Assembly (NCBI GenBank): GCA_023381615.1 | Contig: JAMCQL010000065.1 | Span: forward strand, 1 to 64,000 | Source: Bacteroidota bacterium | GTDB lineage: Bacteria > Bacteroidota > Ignavibacteria > Kryptoniales > JAKASW01 | Reading direction: 5' to 3' | Length of the DNA stretch: 64,000 nt | Part shown: positions 54,248 to 63,650 of the stretch, in pieces | Position numbering within the stretch: the stretch's first letter is position 1 | How the letters are laid out: every line of letters begins with the position of its first letter | Position numbers and translations under genes: made by a program | Notes under the pieces: model-generated | Seen by the model: the letters and a program-made list of their open reading frames with translations, nothing else | Database searches by the model: none | Told to the model about the DNA's origin: nothing

Positions 54248-54717
54248 TTGAAGTGCAAATAAAGTTGAAGGATTACGTTTGTGTAGACTCCGCAGACGAC
54301 GTCGTCGAGCATTATATAAATGCCGCCGTTCTTCTTATCGAAATAACTTGCGGGGTACGGCTTGAAAATGTCGAGCATTCTGAAAATAAAAAATCCAATC
54401 GCCGCGAGGATAAGTTGCTTTGGCAAGAAAACCAATGAAATCCACATTGCAACTATTTCATCTATTACAACCCGCGATGGGTCGTGCCCATATACTTTTT
54501 CCATTCTGCCCGCCGCGTAAGTTCCCCAGACGAAGAATACGAGAATCGCCGGAACAATCACATAAAATTTTTCGAATCCATGAATGAAATAGATGAGTAA
54601 ACCGACGACCGTGCCCGCAGTGCCGGGAGCAACCGGCGAGAGACCGCTTCCTAATCCGGTTGAAACTAACTTATCGAGAAAAGTAGCCTTAATGTCACTC
54701 AGATTCTGTTCTTCCAC
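54244..54717 (-). CDS. pgpA: phosphatidylglycerophosphatase A
   Basis: PgpA dephosphorylates phosphatidylglycerol phosphate in the membrane. The protein has 157 residues with the family motifs GSGLSPVAPGTAGT, DPSRVVIDEIVAMWI, FFIFRMLDIFKPYPA and GIYIMLDDVVCGVYTNV, and four hydrophobic helices. It overlaps pgsA by 23 bases, so the two successive steps of phosphatidylglycerol synthesis are translationally coupled, and it overlaps cinA by four bases. Confidence 0.95.
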   Translation of the reverse strand: MEEQNLSDIKATFLDKLVSTGLGSGLSPVAPGTAGTVVGLLIYFIHGFEKFYVIVPAILVFFVWGTYAAGRMEKVYGHDPSRVVIDEIVAMWISLVFLPKQLILAAIGFFIFRMLDIFKPYPASYFDKKNGGIYIMLDDVVCGVYTNVILQLYLHFK

Positions 54718-55300
54718 TAACAGACCGAAAGAAAGAATGAACTATTTTGAAATTCTCAATCAGGTACTGCAATCCCGTTCCAAGCGTGAGGATAGTAACC
54801 ACAAACATGGAGTAATAAAGCACATTCTTATTGAGAATCACGTTGATAATCGGTGAAAACTCTGCGACGGAATTTTTAAAAACAACCGCGAGCAATACCC
54901 CGTAAATAAATACCATCTGCGCAAATGTCTTCACTTTCGCGCTGTAATTTGTATGAAGTGTACACCCGCGCAGCTCAGAAAACGAACGGAGCAAAGTAAT
55001 AGAAATGTCGCGGGCGACGATCACCCAGACCATCCACCATTCAACCATGCCTAACCATGCAAAGGCTATGAATGCCGCCGAAGTCAAAATCTTGTCCGCA
55101 AGCGGATCGAGGAAGACTCCCCATTTAGTGACATTCCCGGTTTTACGCGCGACCCAGCCGTCATACCAATCTGTCAGAGCCGCGACAGCGAAAACAAGAA
55201 CAGAGACCTGTTTCAAGACCAAACGCTCACCAATGAACAACAAAACGAATACTGGGGTCAGTAAAATTCTGAGAATTGTAAGTTGGTTTGGTAACGTCAT
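54695..55300 (-). CDS. pgsA: CDP-diacylglycerol--glycerol-3-phosphate 3-phosphatidyltransferase
   Basis: PgsA joins CDP-diacylglycerol and glycerol 3-phosphate. The protein has 201 residues with five or six helices. The CDP-alcohol phosphotransferase motif DGWVARKTGNVTKWGVFLD, then PLAD, matches D-G-x2-A-R-x8-G-x3-D-x3-D fully. It starts the - strand run to recX and is divergent from the M20 amidohydrolase gene; the 135-base gap has no clear promoter. Confidence 0.95.
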   Translation of the reverse strand: MTLPNQLTILRILLTPVFVLLFIGERLVLKQVSVLVFAVAALTDWYDGWVARKTGNVTKWGVFLDPLADKILTSAAFIAFAWLGMVEWWMVWVIVARDISITLLRSFSELRGCTLHTNYSAKVKTFAQMVFIYGVLLAVVFKNSVAEFSPIINVILNKNVLYYSMFVVTILTLGTGLQYLIENFKIVHSFFRSVSGRTESE

Positions 55301-55435
55301 CCTGACACAATTTAAGTTTGAATAGAATGGAGGTCAAGTCGGTCGGAGCGATTTAAGATTCGGGTGCTATGACCCAAATGCTCGAATATTCGCACGTCAA
55401 TTGAATTTGAGTCATTAACGGAATATTTTTAACTA

Positions 55436-56686
55436 ATGACAGATAGAATCCTTCGGTCGCCAGAGGCTTTGCTGAAGGCGTGCCTTTCGCTTTCAAGAAA
55501 AGTCTTCCCGGAAATTGTAAAACTAAGACGCCAACTCCATCAGTATCCCGAGCTGGCTTTTCAGGAAATCAATACGGGAAAACTTATTGCACAAGAGCTT
55601 AGTAAACTCGACATCCGCGTGAAAAAGGGAGTCGGAAAAACCGGGCTTGTCGGAATTCTTAAAGGCAACGGAAATGCGGGAGTAGTCGCGCTGCGCGCCG
55701 ACATGGACGCTTTGCCAATCATTGAAGAAAGCGGCGTTCCCTTCACAAGTAAAAACACCGGCAAGATGCACGCCTGCGGACACGATGCTCACATGGCTAT
55801 GCTCATCGGAGCGGCAAAGATTTTGTCTCAACTCAAGAATGAAATCCGCGGCACCGTGAAATTCATTTTCCAACCGAGCGAGGAAAAAAATCCGGGCGGC
55901 GCACCATCAATGATAAAAGACGGCGCTCTCTCCGATCCGGATGTGGATGTTATTTTCGGACAGCACATTACCGCTGATATTCCTGCCGGCAAGTTCGGAT
56001 TCAGAGCAGGTCCACTGTTGGCGTCGGCAGACGAGATTTATTTTACTGTCATCGGAAAAGGCGGGCACGGCGCAAAGCCTCATGAAACCATTGATCCCGT
56101 TTTAATTGCCGCGCAGATTATCACTTCACTGCAAAGCGTCATAAGCCGCATGAGAGATCCGCTCGAGCCATCGGTTCTTACAATTGGCTCGATCCACGGC
56201 GGAACTGCCCCGAACGTTATCCCGGACTCCGTAAAACTCTCCGGAACTTTGAGAACGATGAACGAAGTGTGGCGGAAGAAGGCACTCGGACTCATAAAAC
56301 GAACGGCTGAAGATTGCGCAAAAAGCTTCGGAGGAAAATGCAAAGTGGAAATCAGCCACGGCTATCCTGTTCTCGTGAATTCGGAGAAGGAAACCGAACA
56401 AGCCCGAAGCTCCGCCGAATCGCTTTTCGGTAGAAGTTCTGTTTTGCCGGTGCCGCCGGTAATGGGCGCAGAAGATTTTGCTTACTTCCTGCAAAAAATA
56501 CCGGGGACATTTTGGTGGATAGGAGCCGGCAACAAGAAGAGTGGCGCAGCCGCGTCAATTCATAACTCGAAGTTTAAGATCGACGAAACCGCGATGATGC
56601 ACGGTTCAGCTTTCCTTGCTTATCTCACCATCGAATACTTGTCCCAAAGGGATCCATTCGGAAAGCAGCGTGAACGCAGCCGCTAA
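55436..56686 (+). CDS. M20 family amidohydrolase
   Basis: A zinc-dependent amidohydrolase of 416 residues of the hippurate/N-acyl-amino acid hydrolase type. Motifs: LHQYPELAFQE, ALRADMDALPI, the metal-binding MHACGHDAHMAML, FIFQPSEEKNPGG and VMGAEDFAYFLQKIPG. It removes acyl groups from amino acids in the cytoplasm. After the expected end (IEYL) there is an extra SQRDPFGKQRERSR tail encoded by a GGGATCCATTCGGAAAGC stretch that resembles a degenerate copy of the dispersed repeat. The end overlaps glnE. Confidence 0.92.
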   Translation: MTDRILRSPEALLKACLSLSRKVFPEIVKLRRQLHQYPELAFQEINTGKLIAQELSKLDIRVKKGVGKTGLVGILKGNGNAGVVALRADMDALPIIEESGVPFTSKNTGKMHACGHDAHMAMLIGAAKILSQLKNEIRGTVKFIFQPSEEKNPGGAPSMIKDGALSDPDVDVIFGQHITADIPAGKFGFRAGPLLASADEIYFTVIGKGGHGAKPHETIDPVLIAAQIITSLQSVISRMRDPLEPSVLTIGSIHGGTAPNVIPDSVKLSGTLRTMNEVWRKKALGLIKRTAEDCAKSFGGKCKVEISHGYPVLVNSEKETEQARSSAESLFGRSSVLPVPPVMGAEDFAYFLQKIPGTFWWIGAGNKKSGAAASIHNSKFKIDETAMMHGSAFLAYLTIEYLSQRDPFGKQRERSR

Positions 56687-59537
56687 AGAAAACATCTCCA
56701 AGCTTCTCCAGAAAGTCTTTGAATTAGTTGTCAATTCCGGCGCGGACGTCAACCCGACGGAGTATATTGGAAAAATCGAGCAGCGGAGCGCAGCGCTGCC
56801 GGATCAATTCATGGCGCTGAATAATCTCGAACGATTTCTTGCCGCAACACCCAATTCGGCCTCCATTTTATCGGACTTCTCGAAGAACGAAAAACTTCTT
56901 GGCGATTTCATGAATATCGTTTCAACGAGCCAGTACCTCGCAGATATTTTCGTGCAGCACCCTTCGTATTTTCGTTACCTGTTTTCTCCGTTAGGAATAG
57001 AATCCCAGCTCAATCCCGACTTCCTGCTTTCTGAACTTTCGAGGCAAGCTGAGATATACAAAGATGTCTCTCATAAAAGCGATTACATCAGAAGAATTTA
57101 CAAACGCGAAATACTTAGAATCGGCGGGCGCGACATTTGCGGCCGGGATAATATCATAGACACCACGCTGCAAATTTCACAATTGGCTGAATCGATTCTG
57201 AGAGTCTCTTTCGAAATAACTGCTGATGAGTTCAAAGAAAAACGTGGGATTTCTCCGCCACAGATAAGTTGTATTGCGCTCGGAAAATTTGGCGGCAGCG
57301 AACTCAATTACAGTTCCGACATCGATTTACTTTTTCTTTATTCCGTGGCACAGGACAAAAGCGACCACGATGCTTCGGAACAGGCGAACTATTTCGTGAG
57401 CCGGTTGATAAAACATCTAACGTCGGAATCTGTCGAGGGACATCTCTACAGGATTGATTTGCGGCTTCGCCCTGACGGCGCCGCCGGTGCAGTGGCGCAA
57501 AGTCTCGAGAGCGCAATTGCTTATTATGAATCTCGCGGCGAACTCTGGGAAAGACAGATGCTGATCAAAGCGCGGCATGCTGCGGGAGACGAAACAGTCA
57601 GCCAGACATTCTTGAATCATCTTAGGCCGTTTATTTACCCGCGAACTTGGCTGGAAAATCCTCTCGACGAAATCCCGCGGATGAAGATCCGAATCGAGAC
57701 CGCCAATCAGAGTGAACTGAACATTAAACTTCGCCGCGGCGGAATTCGCGACATTGAGTTTATCGTGCAGGCGCTGCAATTACTCAATGGCGGCTCGCGT
57801 CCGAATATTCAAACCGGCAGCACACTAAACGCGATCACGCTCCTCGAGAAAAGCAAGATCATAAACAAGCAAGAGGCTTCCCTGCTTTCCAACGCTTACA
57901 AATTTTTCAGGCTGGTGGAACACAGGCTTCAGCTTTTCAAAAACCTTCAGACGCACACTTTGCCATCAGACGCGGCGGAATTCAGAAATTTGTCGAAACG
58001 GTGCGGTTACAAGAACGAACGAAAGTTTAGGAATGAACTGTTCGGGTACTTCGACGCTGTCGCAAATTTATTCAACAACGTCTTTCATATCGAGCAGTCC
58101 ATTGAGAGAACAGAGATCGAACAATTTCTGGAAGGCTCGATCAATGACCGGAGAACTCGCCGCGTTATGGAAAACTATGGTCTCGTGAACACGGAAGAGA
58201 GTTACAAAAATGCTCAATTTCTTTCGCGCGGCATCACGCGGGCGGGAGACGTTGAGTTCCCCGCTGGAGTAACCAAGGCGTTTCGGGAAATCGCGCCGCA
58301 GCTTTTCGAAGACATAAAGCTGACAGTGGATCAGGACATGACGCTGAAGAATCTCTCGCGGTTGGCGCCGTCGGTAAAAAGCTTGGAGGTCTTTTATAAA
58401 TCTCTCGCCGACGAGCATTTCAGAAAGTTGATCCTGACACTTTGCTCGAAGGGAACGCGGTTTGTCGATTATTTGACGGTCGAGCCCTTGCTTCTCGACC
58501 TGATCATTTCCCCGGAGAGGCTTCTTGATACAGAAATCTTCTTCACAGATTTCTTACCCGTGCCGCTCCTGAAGGAATTCAACGAGATCAAGTTGGGCAT
58601 GTTGTATTTGCTTGGCGAAATTTCACTTTCCGAAATGCACAGCAAGTGGACTAACGTAGCCGAAAGATTTTTCGTGCATGCAATCGAAAAGATTTTTCCC
58701 AAGAGCCGGCCTGCAGTTATTGCAGGCGGGAAATTTGGATCGAGAGAAATGTCCTTCATGTCGGATCTCGATGCCATTTTCATTCTTCCGGACAAACTTG
58801 CACGAAACAAGCCATCGTTCGAAAAGAAAATTCCAAAAATTCAGGAATCGCTCCTCGACGAAAATGGCAATCCGGTGTTTTCGGTCGACTTGAAACTACG
58901 TCCGGAAGGAAAAAGTGCGCCGCTTCTGATGACCGAATCCGAATACGCGCAGTATTTGGAGAAGCGTTTGTCCGTTTGGGAAGTAATGTCAATGACGAGG
59001 TTCAGAAATCTTTCTACTTCAGAAAATATCTTTTCAATGATCACGAGAACCGTCGGGAGCTTCAAGCTGACTCAGTCATCTCTGAAAGAAATTGCCTCGC
59101 TCTACAATAAAGTCATTCAGAGCAAGAGTTACTTCGATGAGATTGACGTAAAGTTTGGAGACGGCGGCATGTTTGCAGTTGAGTTTCTGGTCCAGACGCT
59201 CGCGCTTAATAGTGCTGAAGCGTTGATGGAATCTTTTCCGACTGCGATAGTCAATATGATAGAAAAGCTGAAGGATATTGATGCGATATCTGAAGAAATT
59301 GCCGACGAAGTGAAAGAAAGCTACGAGTTTTACAGAATGATAGAGTTTTCAAATTACGTCTCATTGTCGAAGACGAACCACAAGATTCCGCATGATGAGC
59401 GTGAACTTACTTCACTTGCGGCGCATCTCGATTTCAAAAACCCGGATGAGTTCATGGACAGTCTCAAATCACGGATGAGACGAATGAGTTCCCTGTTCAA
59501 GAAAGTAACCGCAGATCTCATTGCGGCAGCAGGCTGA
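56670..59537 (+). CDS. glnE: glutamine synthetase adenylyltransferase/deadenylylase
   Basis: GlnE adds and removes AMP on glutamine synthetase. The protein has about 955 residues, the usual bifunctional length. The first nucleotidyltransferase domain has ALGKFGGSELNYSSDIDLLF (about residue 204) and YRIDLRLRPDGAAGAVAQSL; the second has IAGGKFGSREMSFMSDLDAIF (split here at IAGGKFGSREMSFMSDLDA, about 685) and VDLKLRPEGKSAPL. Each keeps a GS/GG...D-x-D core. I prefer GTG 56670 (VNAAAKEN) after GGAAAG; a TTG at 56616 would enlarge the overlap with the amidohydrolase gene. GlnE is uncommon in Bacteroidota. Confidence 0.93.
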   Translation: MNAAAKENISKLLQKVFELVVNSGADVNPTEYIGKIEQRSAALPDQFMALNNLERFLAATPNSASILSDFSKNEKLLGDFMNIVSTSQYLADIFVQHPSYFRYLFSPLGIESQLNPDFLLSELSRQAEIYKDVSHKSDYIRRIYKREILRIGGRDICGRDNIIDTTLQISQLAESILRVSFEITADEFKEKRGISPPQISCIALGKFGGSELNYSSDIDLLFLYSVAQDKSDHDASEQANYFVSRLIKHLTSESVEGHLYRIDLRLRPDGAAGAVAQSLESAIAYYESRGELWERQMLIKARHAAGDETVSQTFLNHLRPFIYPRTWLENPLDEIPRMKIRIETANQSELNIKLRRGGIRDIEFIVQALQLLNGGSRPNIQTGSTLNAITLLEKSKIINKQEASLLSNAYKFFRLVEHRLQLFKNLQTHTLPSDAAEFRNLSKRCGYKNERKFRNELFGYFDAVANLFNNVFHIEQSIERTEIEQFLEGSINDRRTRRVMENYGLVNTEESYKNAQFLSRGITRAGDVEFPAGVTKAFREIAPQLFEDIKLTVDQDMTLKNLSRLAPSVKSLEVFYKSLADEHFRKLILTLCSKGTRFVDYLTVEPLLLDLIISPERLLDTEIFFTDFLPVPLLKEFNEIKLGMLYLLGEISLSEMHSKWTNVAERFFVHAIEKIFPKSRPAVIAGGKFGSREMSFMSDLDAIFILPDKLARNKPSFEKKIPKIQESLLDENGNPVFSVDLKLRPEGKSAPLLMTESEYAQYLEKRLSVWEVMSMTRFRNLSTSENIFSMITRTVGSFKLTQSSLKEIASLYNKVIQSKSYFDEIDVKFGDGGMFAVEFLVQTLALNSAEALMESFPTAIVNMIEKLKDIDAISEEIADEVKESYEFYRMIEFSNYVSLSKTNHKIPHDERELTSLAAHLDFKNPDEFMDSLKSRMRRMSSLFKKVTADLIAAAG

Positions 59538-59548
59538 GGGAAAAGTAT

Positions 59549-61543
59549 TTGGAAAGCACGCAAAGGACTTTCCCGACAAAAGGGACTCCTAAACAAAAAG
59601 TATCCTCGAAGCTAATCGATTCGGGCAGACTAAAATTTGAGAGAACCGATTTTCTTATTGCCGGTTCGCTGGCGGCGTTCTCTTTCTTCGTTTATTTGCT
59701 CACGATGTCGAGAAGCATTCCACCCATCGACGGCGGAGAGCTAACAACCGTCCTCTGGACACTCGGCATCGCTCACCCAACAGGCTACCCACTTTTTACG
59801 CTTCTCGGATATGCATTTGTCCACATTCCAATCTTTCGTGAAGTTGCAATGCGGGCAAACTTGTTCGCCGCGGCATGCACAGCGCTTGCCGGCGGAATTT
59901 TCTATTTTGTGTTCCAGCGGGCGCAGTTGTTGCTTGCGCTAGGTGAGCCTACTCTAAACAAAAAGTCGATGAGTTCGAATCAAGAACAATCGAAGAATTT
60001 TAAGAGCCCCACGGATGACGTCTCTCCTTTTCGTTTAGCTTCGACGATTGGTGCACTTGTGCTCATCTTTTCGAGGACGTTCTGGGACCAGAGCACGTCG
60101 GTGGAAGTCTATCCGCTCCAGCTTTTACTTTTTGCATCTATTCTGACGGTGTGGCTCGGATTTTATGCGCGCCAGACGAAATCACGCGGGTTTTTTGCAG
60201 GCTTGTTCTTGGGGTTAGGCTTCACCAACCACATGACAACGGTTCTGACCGTTCCTGCGCTTCTATTTCTGTTGTTCTCGAGCTACAGACAGAGAAAATT
60301 CGAATGGCGAATTCTCTATTTCGTAATATTCGGTGGAGCTTTAGCTTCCCTGCTGTACATTTATCTTCCTCTGCGCGCTTCGCAGAATCCGATTCTCGAT
60401 TGGGGAAATCCGGATACTCTCCAAAGATTTTTCTGGCACGTTACCGGCAGACAATTCAGGACGTGGATGTTCAGCTCGTGGGATGTGTTTCAACACCAAT
60501 TGGGAGTTTTCTTTTCAAGTCTTTATCCGGAATTTAGGATTACTCTTGTTGTGGCAATTATAGGAATTGTCATTTCAATTTTCTCATATAGAAAATATTT
60601 CTGGTGGACGATCCTTCTTCTTATCGGCGACCTGATCTACGCGGCAAATTACAACATCCATGACATCGCCAGTTATTTCCTGCTTGCTTATATTGCGCTG
60701 ACACTTTTCGCGGTAATCGGATTTCGATTTGCGGTTAACATTTTGCTTAAGTTTTTCCACGGGAATGTTGCGGTCGCCGCTCTGCTGGTTTTGTTCCCTG
60801 CGTTCTCAGTGATTGCAAACTTCAGCGAAGTCGACGAAAGCAAAGATTATTCGGTGGAAATGTACACACGAGATATCTTGACGAGTCTCCCGCAAAATTC
60901 TGTCGTGATCTCATACCAGTGGGACACTTTTGTTTCGGCATCTCTGTATTATCAAAACGTAGACAAACTCCGCAAGGACATAATTGTCGTTGATAAAGAA
61001 TTGCTGAGACGATCGTGGTACGCAGCAGAAGTGCACAATCGTTACGCTTTTCTTTTTCCGAAAGATGATCCTGTTTATAAGGCTTATCAGGATAACCTGC
61101 GGCTTTTTGAAAACGATCTGCCATACGATCCCAATTCTATCGAGCATAGTTACTCCAATTTTATTCGCGAGATAATTTTAGGCTCGCTGCAGAATGAAAG
61201 AGAGGTCTTTGTTGGACCTGAGATCGAGGATCAATATCTCTATGGCCTGAACAAAGTCCCTTACGGCTTACTGTTCGAAGTCAAAACAGATACGGACTAT
61301 GTTCCATATAACGCGGCTGGATTGGACGGCTTCCGGGCAGCGGAGAAAATACACAGTGACTATTCAAAGCAAATCTTAGGTTTCTATACAAGAATGTCCC
61401 TTGCGAGGGCGGCGTACGAATACAATCATAAATATCTTAATCTTACTTTATCGTGGCTCGATAGGGCGCTTCAAGTCGATCCAACCTTGCAAGCCGCACA
61501 GACAGCGAAACTCCAAATATTGCAGGATCTTAAATCGAAATGA
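59549..61543 (+). CDS. DUF2723 membrane protein, glycosyltransferase-like
   Basis: A polytopic membrane protein of 664 residues with 10 or more helices in the first 430 residues and a soluble C-terminal region. The DUF2723 hallmark SRSIPPIDGGELTTVLWTLG, then HPTGYPLFTLLGY, is present. The fold resembles GT-C enzymes such as protein O-mannosyltransferases, with the first-loop Asp (in IDGGE) as candidate catalytic residue. The family is frequent in Bacteroidota and Gemmatimonadota. It starts at TTG 59549 after GAGGG; translational coupling to the next GT2 gene (ATGA). Confidence 0.82.
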   Translation: MESTQRTFPTKGTPKQKVSSKLIDSGRLKFERTDFLIAGSLAAFSFFVYLLTMSRSIPPIDGGELTTVLWTLGIAHPTGYPLFTLLGYAFVHIPIFREVAMRANLFAAACTALAGGIFYFVFQRAQLLLALGEPTLNKKSMSSNQEQSKNFKSPTDDVSPFRLASTIGALVLIFSRTFWDQSTSVEVYPLQLLLFASILTVWLGFYARQTKSRGFFAGLFLGLGFTNHMTTVLTVPALLFLLFSSYRQRKFEWRILYFVIFGGALASLLYIYLPLRASQNPILDWGNPDTLQRFFWHVTGRQFRTWMFSSWDVFQHQLGVFFSSLYPEFRITLVVAIIGIVISIFSYRKYFWWTILLLIGDLIYAANYNIHDIASYFLLAYIALTLFAVIGFRFAVNILLKFFHGNVAVAALLVLFPAFSVIANFSEVDESKDYSVEMYTRDILTSLPQNSVVISYQWDTFVSASLYYQNVDKLRKDIIVVDKELLRRSWYAAEVHNRYAFLFPKDDPVYKAYQDNLRLFENDLPYDPNSIEHSYSNFIREIILGSLQNEREVFVGPEIEDQYLYGLNKVPYGLLFEVKTDTDYVPYNAAGLDGFRAAEKIHSDYSKQILGFYTRMSLARAAYEYNHKYLNLTLSWLDRALQVDPTLQAAQTAKLQILQDLKSK

Positions 61544-62646
61544 TATTCCTCAGTTTACTCAAAGTCTTCGCCATTCTATATCTCGCTGAACTCGCTTTAT
61601 ATTCCTACGCTGCTTATCGTTCCCGCAGACAAAGTAAGCGAGCGAATAAACTCACCCCGCTCCCAAAAGTGTCGGTCGTTGTCGCCGCGAAAGATGAAGA
61701 GAAAAATCTGCCTTCATGCCTTGACTCGCTTGTGAAGCTCGATTATCCAAAAGACCTTCTTGAGATAATTGTAATCAACGACCTCTCTTCCGATTCAACT
61801 CCGACCATCATCGACGATGTTGCACGCAAATTTAATTTCGTGAAACGAGTTGACGCTGTTGAAAACAATTTGATGCGCGGCAAAGCCAATGCGCTTTCTC
61901 AGGGAATAGACAAAGCGAACGGCGAGTTCGTCTTCTTGACAGATGCAGATTGCACTGTTCCTTCCACCTGGATCACAGAGACATTAAAGTATTTCGACGA
62001 TGCGACCGGCATCGTAGGCGGCGTTACTCTAATTTCAGATACCGGCAAGCCGGTCTACAGCGTTCAGGCGCTCGATTGGGATTTTCTGCTCAGCGTCGGC
62101 GCAGGCGCCGCAACTCTCGGAAAACCCATCGCCTGTCTCGGAAACAATCTCGTTTTCAGAAAAAGTGCCTACAAAGAAGTCGGGGGTTACAGAAAAATCA
62201 AGTTTAGCGTAACGGAGGATTACGCGCTCTTCAAAGCTGTCGCCGAGTCTCGCAAATGGAAATACCGTTTCCCGATGGACAAGCTTACACTTGTCCAAAC
62301 TCTTCCGGTGGAGACTCTACGGGAAGTGTTTTCACAGAGAAAACGATGGGCTACTGGAGGCAAAGACACGGGACTCTTCGGATTCCTGACACTTGTGCCC
62401 GGTTTTTTCTTCCATTGGCTGATTTTATTATCTGTTTTCTCTTCGGTAGGTCTCTTCGCGAAACTTTTTCTGCTGAAGCTGCTGCTGGACGCTTTTTTTG
62501 TTTTTCCGACCCTCATGCACTATGGAAAAATTGCTCACTTGAAATTCATACTTTATTTTGAGATTTATTACTTAGTTTATGTCGCAATTCTTCCGTTTAC
62601 TGTCTATTTCGGAAAGGGAATAACCTGGAAAGGGCGAAAATACTAA
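61540..62646 (+). CDS. membrane-anchored GT2 glycosyltransferase
   Basis: A GT2 enzyme of 368 residues with an N-terminal helix, KVSVVVAAKDEEKNLPSCL, IIVINDLSSDSTPTII, FVFLTDADCTVPSTWI (DxD), the catalytic-base region SVTEDYALFKAV, the QRKRWATGG motif of processive synthases and three C-terminal helices. It resembles IcaA/ceramide-glucosyltransferase-like proteins. A link to the DUF2723 enzyme is suggested by the 4-base overlap, for instance making a lipid-linked donor. Function is not proven. Confidence 0.9.
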   Translation: MIFLSLLKVFAILYLAELALYSYAAYRSRRQSKRANKLTPLPKVSVVVAAKDEEKNLPSCLDSLVKLDYPKDLLEIIVINDLSSDSTPTIIDDVARKFNFVKRVDAVENNLMRGKANALSQGIDKANGEFVFLTDADCTVPSTWITETLKYFDDATGIVGGVTLISDTGKPVYSVQALDWDFLLSVGAGAATLGKPIACLGNNLVFRKSAYKEVGGYRKIKFSVTEDYALFKAVAESRKWKYRFPMDKLTLVQTLPVETLREVFSQRKRWATGGKDTGLFGFLTLVPGFFFHWLILLSVFSSVGLFAKLFLLKLLLDAFFVFPTLMHYGKIAHLKFILYFEIYYLVYVAILPFTVYFGKGITWKGRKY

Positions 62647-63648
62647 ATGTCTGAATCGTTTGAACGATTCGAGTACATAGAAGATTTTTCAATTTCATGG
62701 CGTGAGCTGAGGATACCCCTGCACCTGACGCTGTTCCTCATCACTTTATTTACAACCACGCTCGCGGGAGTAGAATGGATCGGAAGAGATCCGTTCAATC
62801 TTTTGAATTTTAAATTTGGATTGGCTTACAGCTTTTCTCTCCTCCTTGTTCTCGGCACGCACGAGTTCGGACATTTCTTTTATTCCCTCAAGCATCGTGT
62901 CAGGGCGACTCTGCCTTACTTCATACCGTTCCCCATTTTTCCCGGCATGTTAAACTTCGGGACACTCGGCGCCGTCATACGCACGAAAACAGTAATTCCT
63001 TCGCGCAAGGCGATATTCGATATCGGAGTTTCAGGACCAATAGCGGGCTTCATCGTGAGCGTAGCAATTTTGATTTTTGGTTTCACGCACTTGCCGTCAA
63101 GAGAGTTTCTGGTTCATATTCATCCAAATTATAATTTCGCGACGAATACGGTTCCCGATTCCGAAGGCATTCCTCTTGCTTTCGGCAACACCATACTCTT
63201 TAAATTATTGGAAGTCCTTTTCACCAATCCGCATAAAGAATTCGTTCCCCCGATGACTGAGATTTATCACTACCCTTTTCTATGTGTCGGATGGTTCGGA
63301 CTATTCGTTACCGCGATGAATCTGCTCCCGATCGGACAGCTTGACGGCGGACACATGATCTACGCAATGTTTGGCAAAGCCCACAGAAAAATCGCGAGAG
63401 TGTTTTTCTTTATAATACTTATCGTCGGTCTGCTGGGACTTCTTCCGCTTGCCGGAGTCGACGCGAACCTTGGCTGGACCGGATGGCTGTTCTGGTGCTT
63501 GATCTTATTCTTCGTCATAAAGCTCGACCACCCGCCGGCGTTAGATTCGAGTCCGCTCGATACTAAAAGAAAAATAGTCGGCTGGTTAACAATTCTTATT
63601 TTCATCGTTTCGTTTTCGCCAACTCCTTTTACAATCTCACTGAGGTAA
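62647..63648 (+). CDS. M50 family site-2 protease-like peptidase
   Basis: A membrane metalloprotease of 333 residues. The zinc ligands are H72 and H76 in HEFGH, with E73 as the catalytic base, and D233 in PIGQLDGGHM. Seven or so hydrophobic helices surround them. No PDZ domain is present, so it is closer to the SREBP-type minimal branch than to RseP. It cleaves proteins within the membrane. The gene follows the GT2 stop directly (TAAATG) and precedes a lipoprotein gene by two bases. Confidence 0.93.
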   Translation: MSESFERFEYIEDFSISWRELRIPLHLTLFLITLFTTTLAGVEWIGRDPFNLLNFKFGLAYSFSLLLVLGTHEFGHFFYSLKHRVRATLPYFIPFPIFPGMLNFGTLGAVIRTKTVIPSRKAIFDIGVSGPIAGFIVSVAILIFGFTHLPSREFLVHIHPNYNFATNTVPDSEGIPLAFGNTILFKLLEVLFTNPHKEFVPPMTEIYHYPFLCVGWFGLFVTAMNLLPIGQLDGGHMIYAMFGKAHRKIARVFFFIILIVGLLGLLPLAGVDANLGWTGWLFWCLILFFVIKLDHPPALDSSPLDTKRKIVGWLTILIFIVSFSPTPFTISLR

Positions 63649-63650
63649 TT

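Noticed and set aside
55301..55435. tRNA or small RNA in the pgsA/amidohydrolase gap
   Set aside because: No cloverleaf, T-loop motif or stable hairpin visible.
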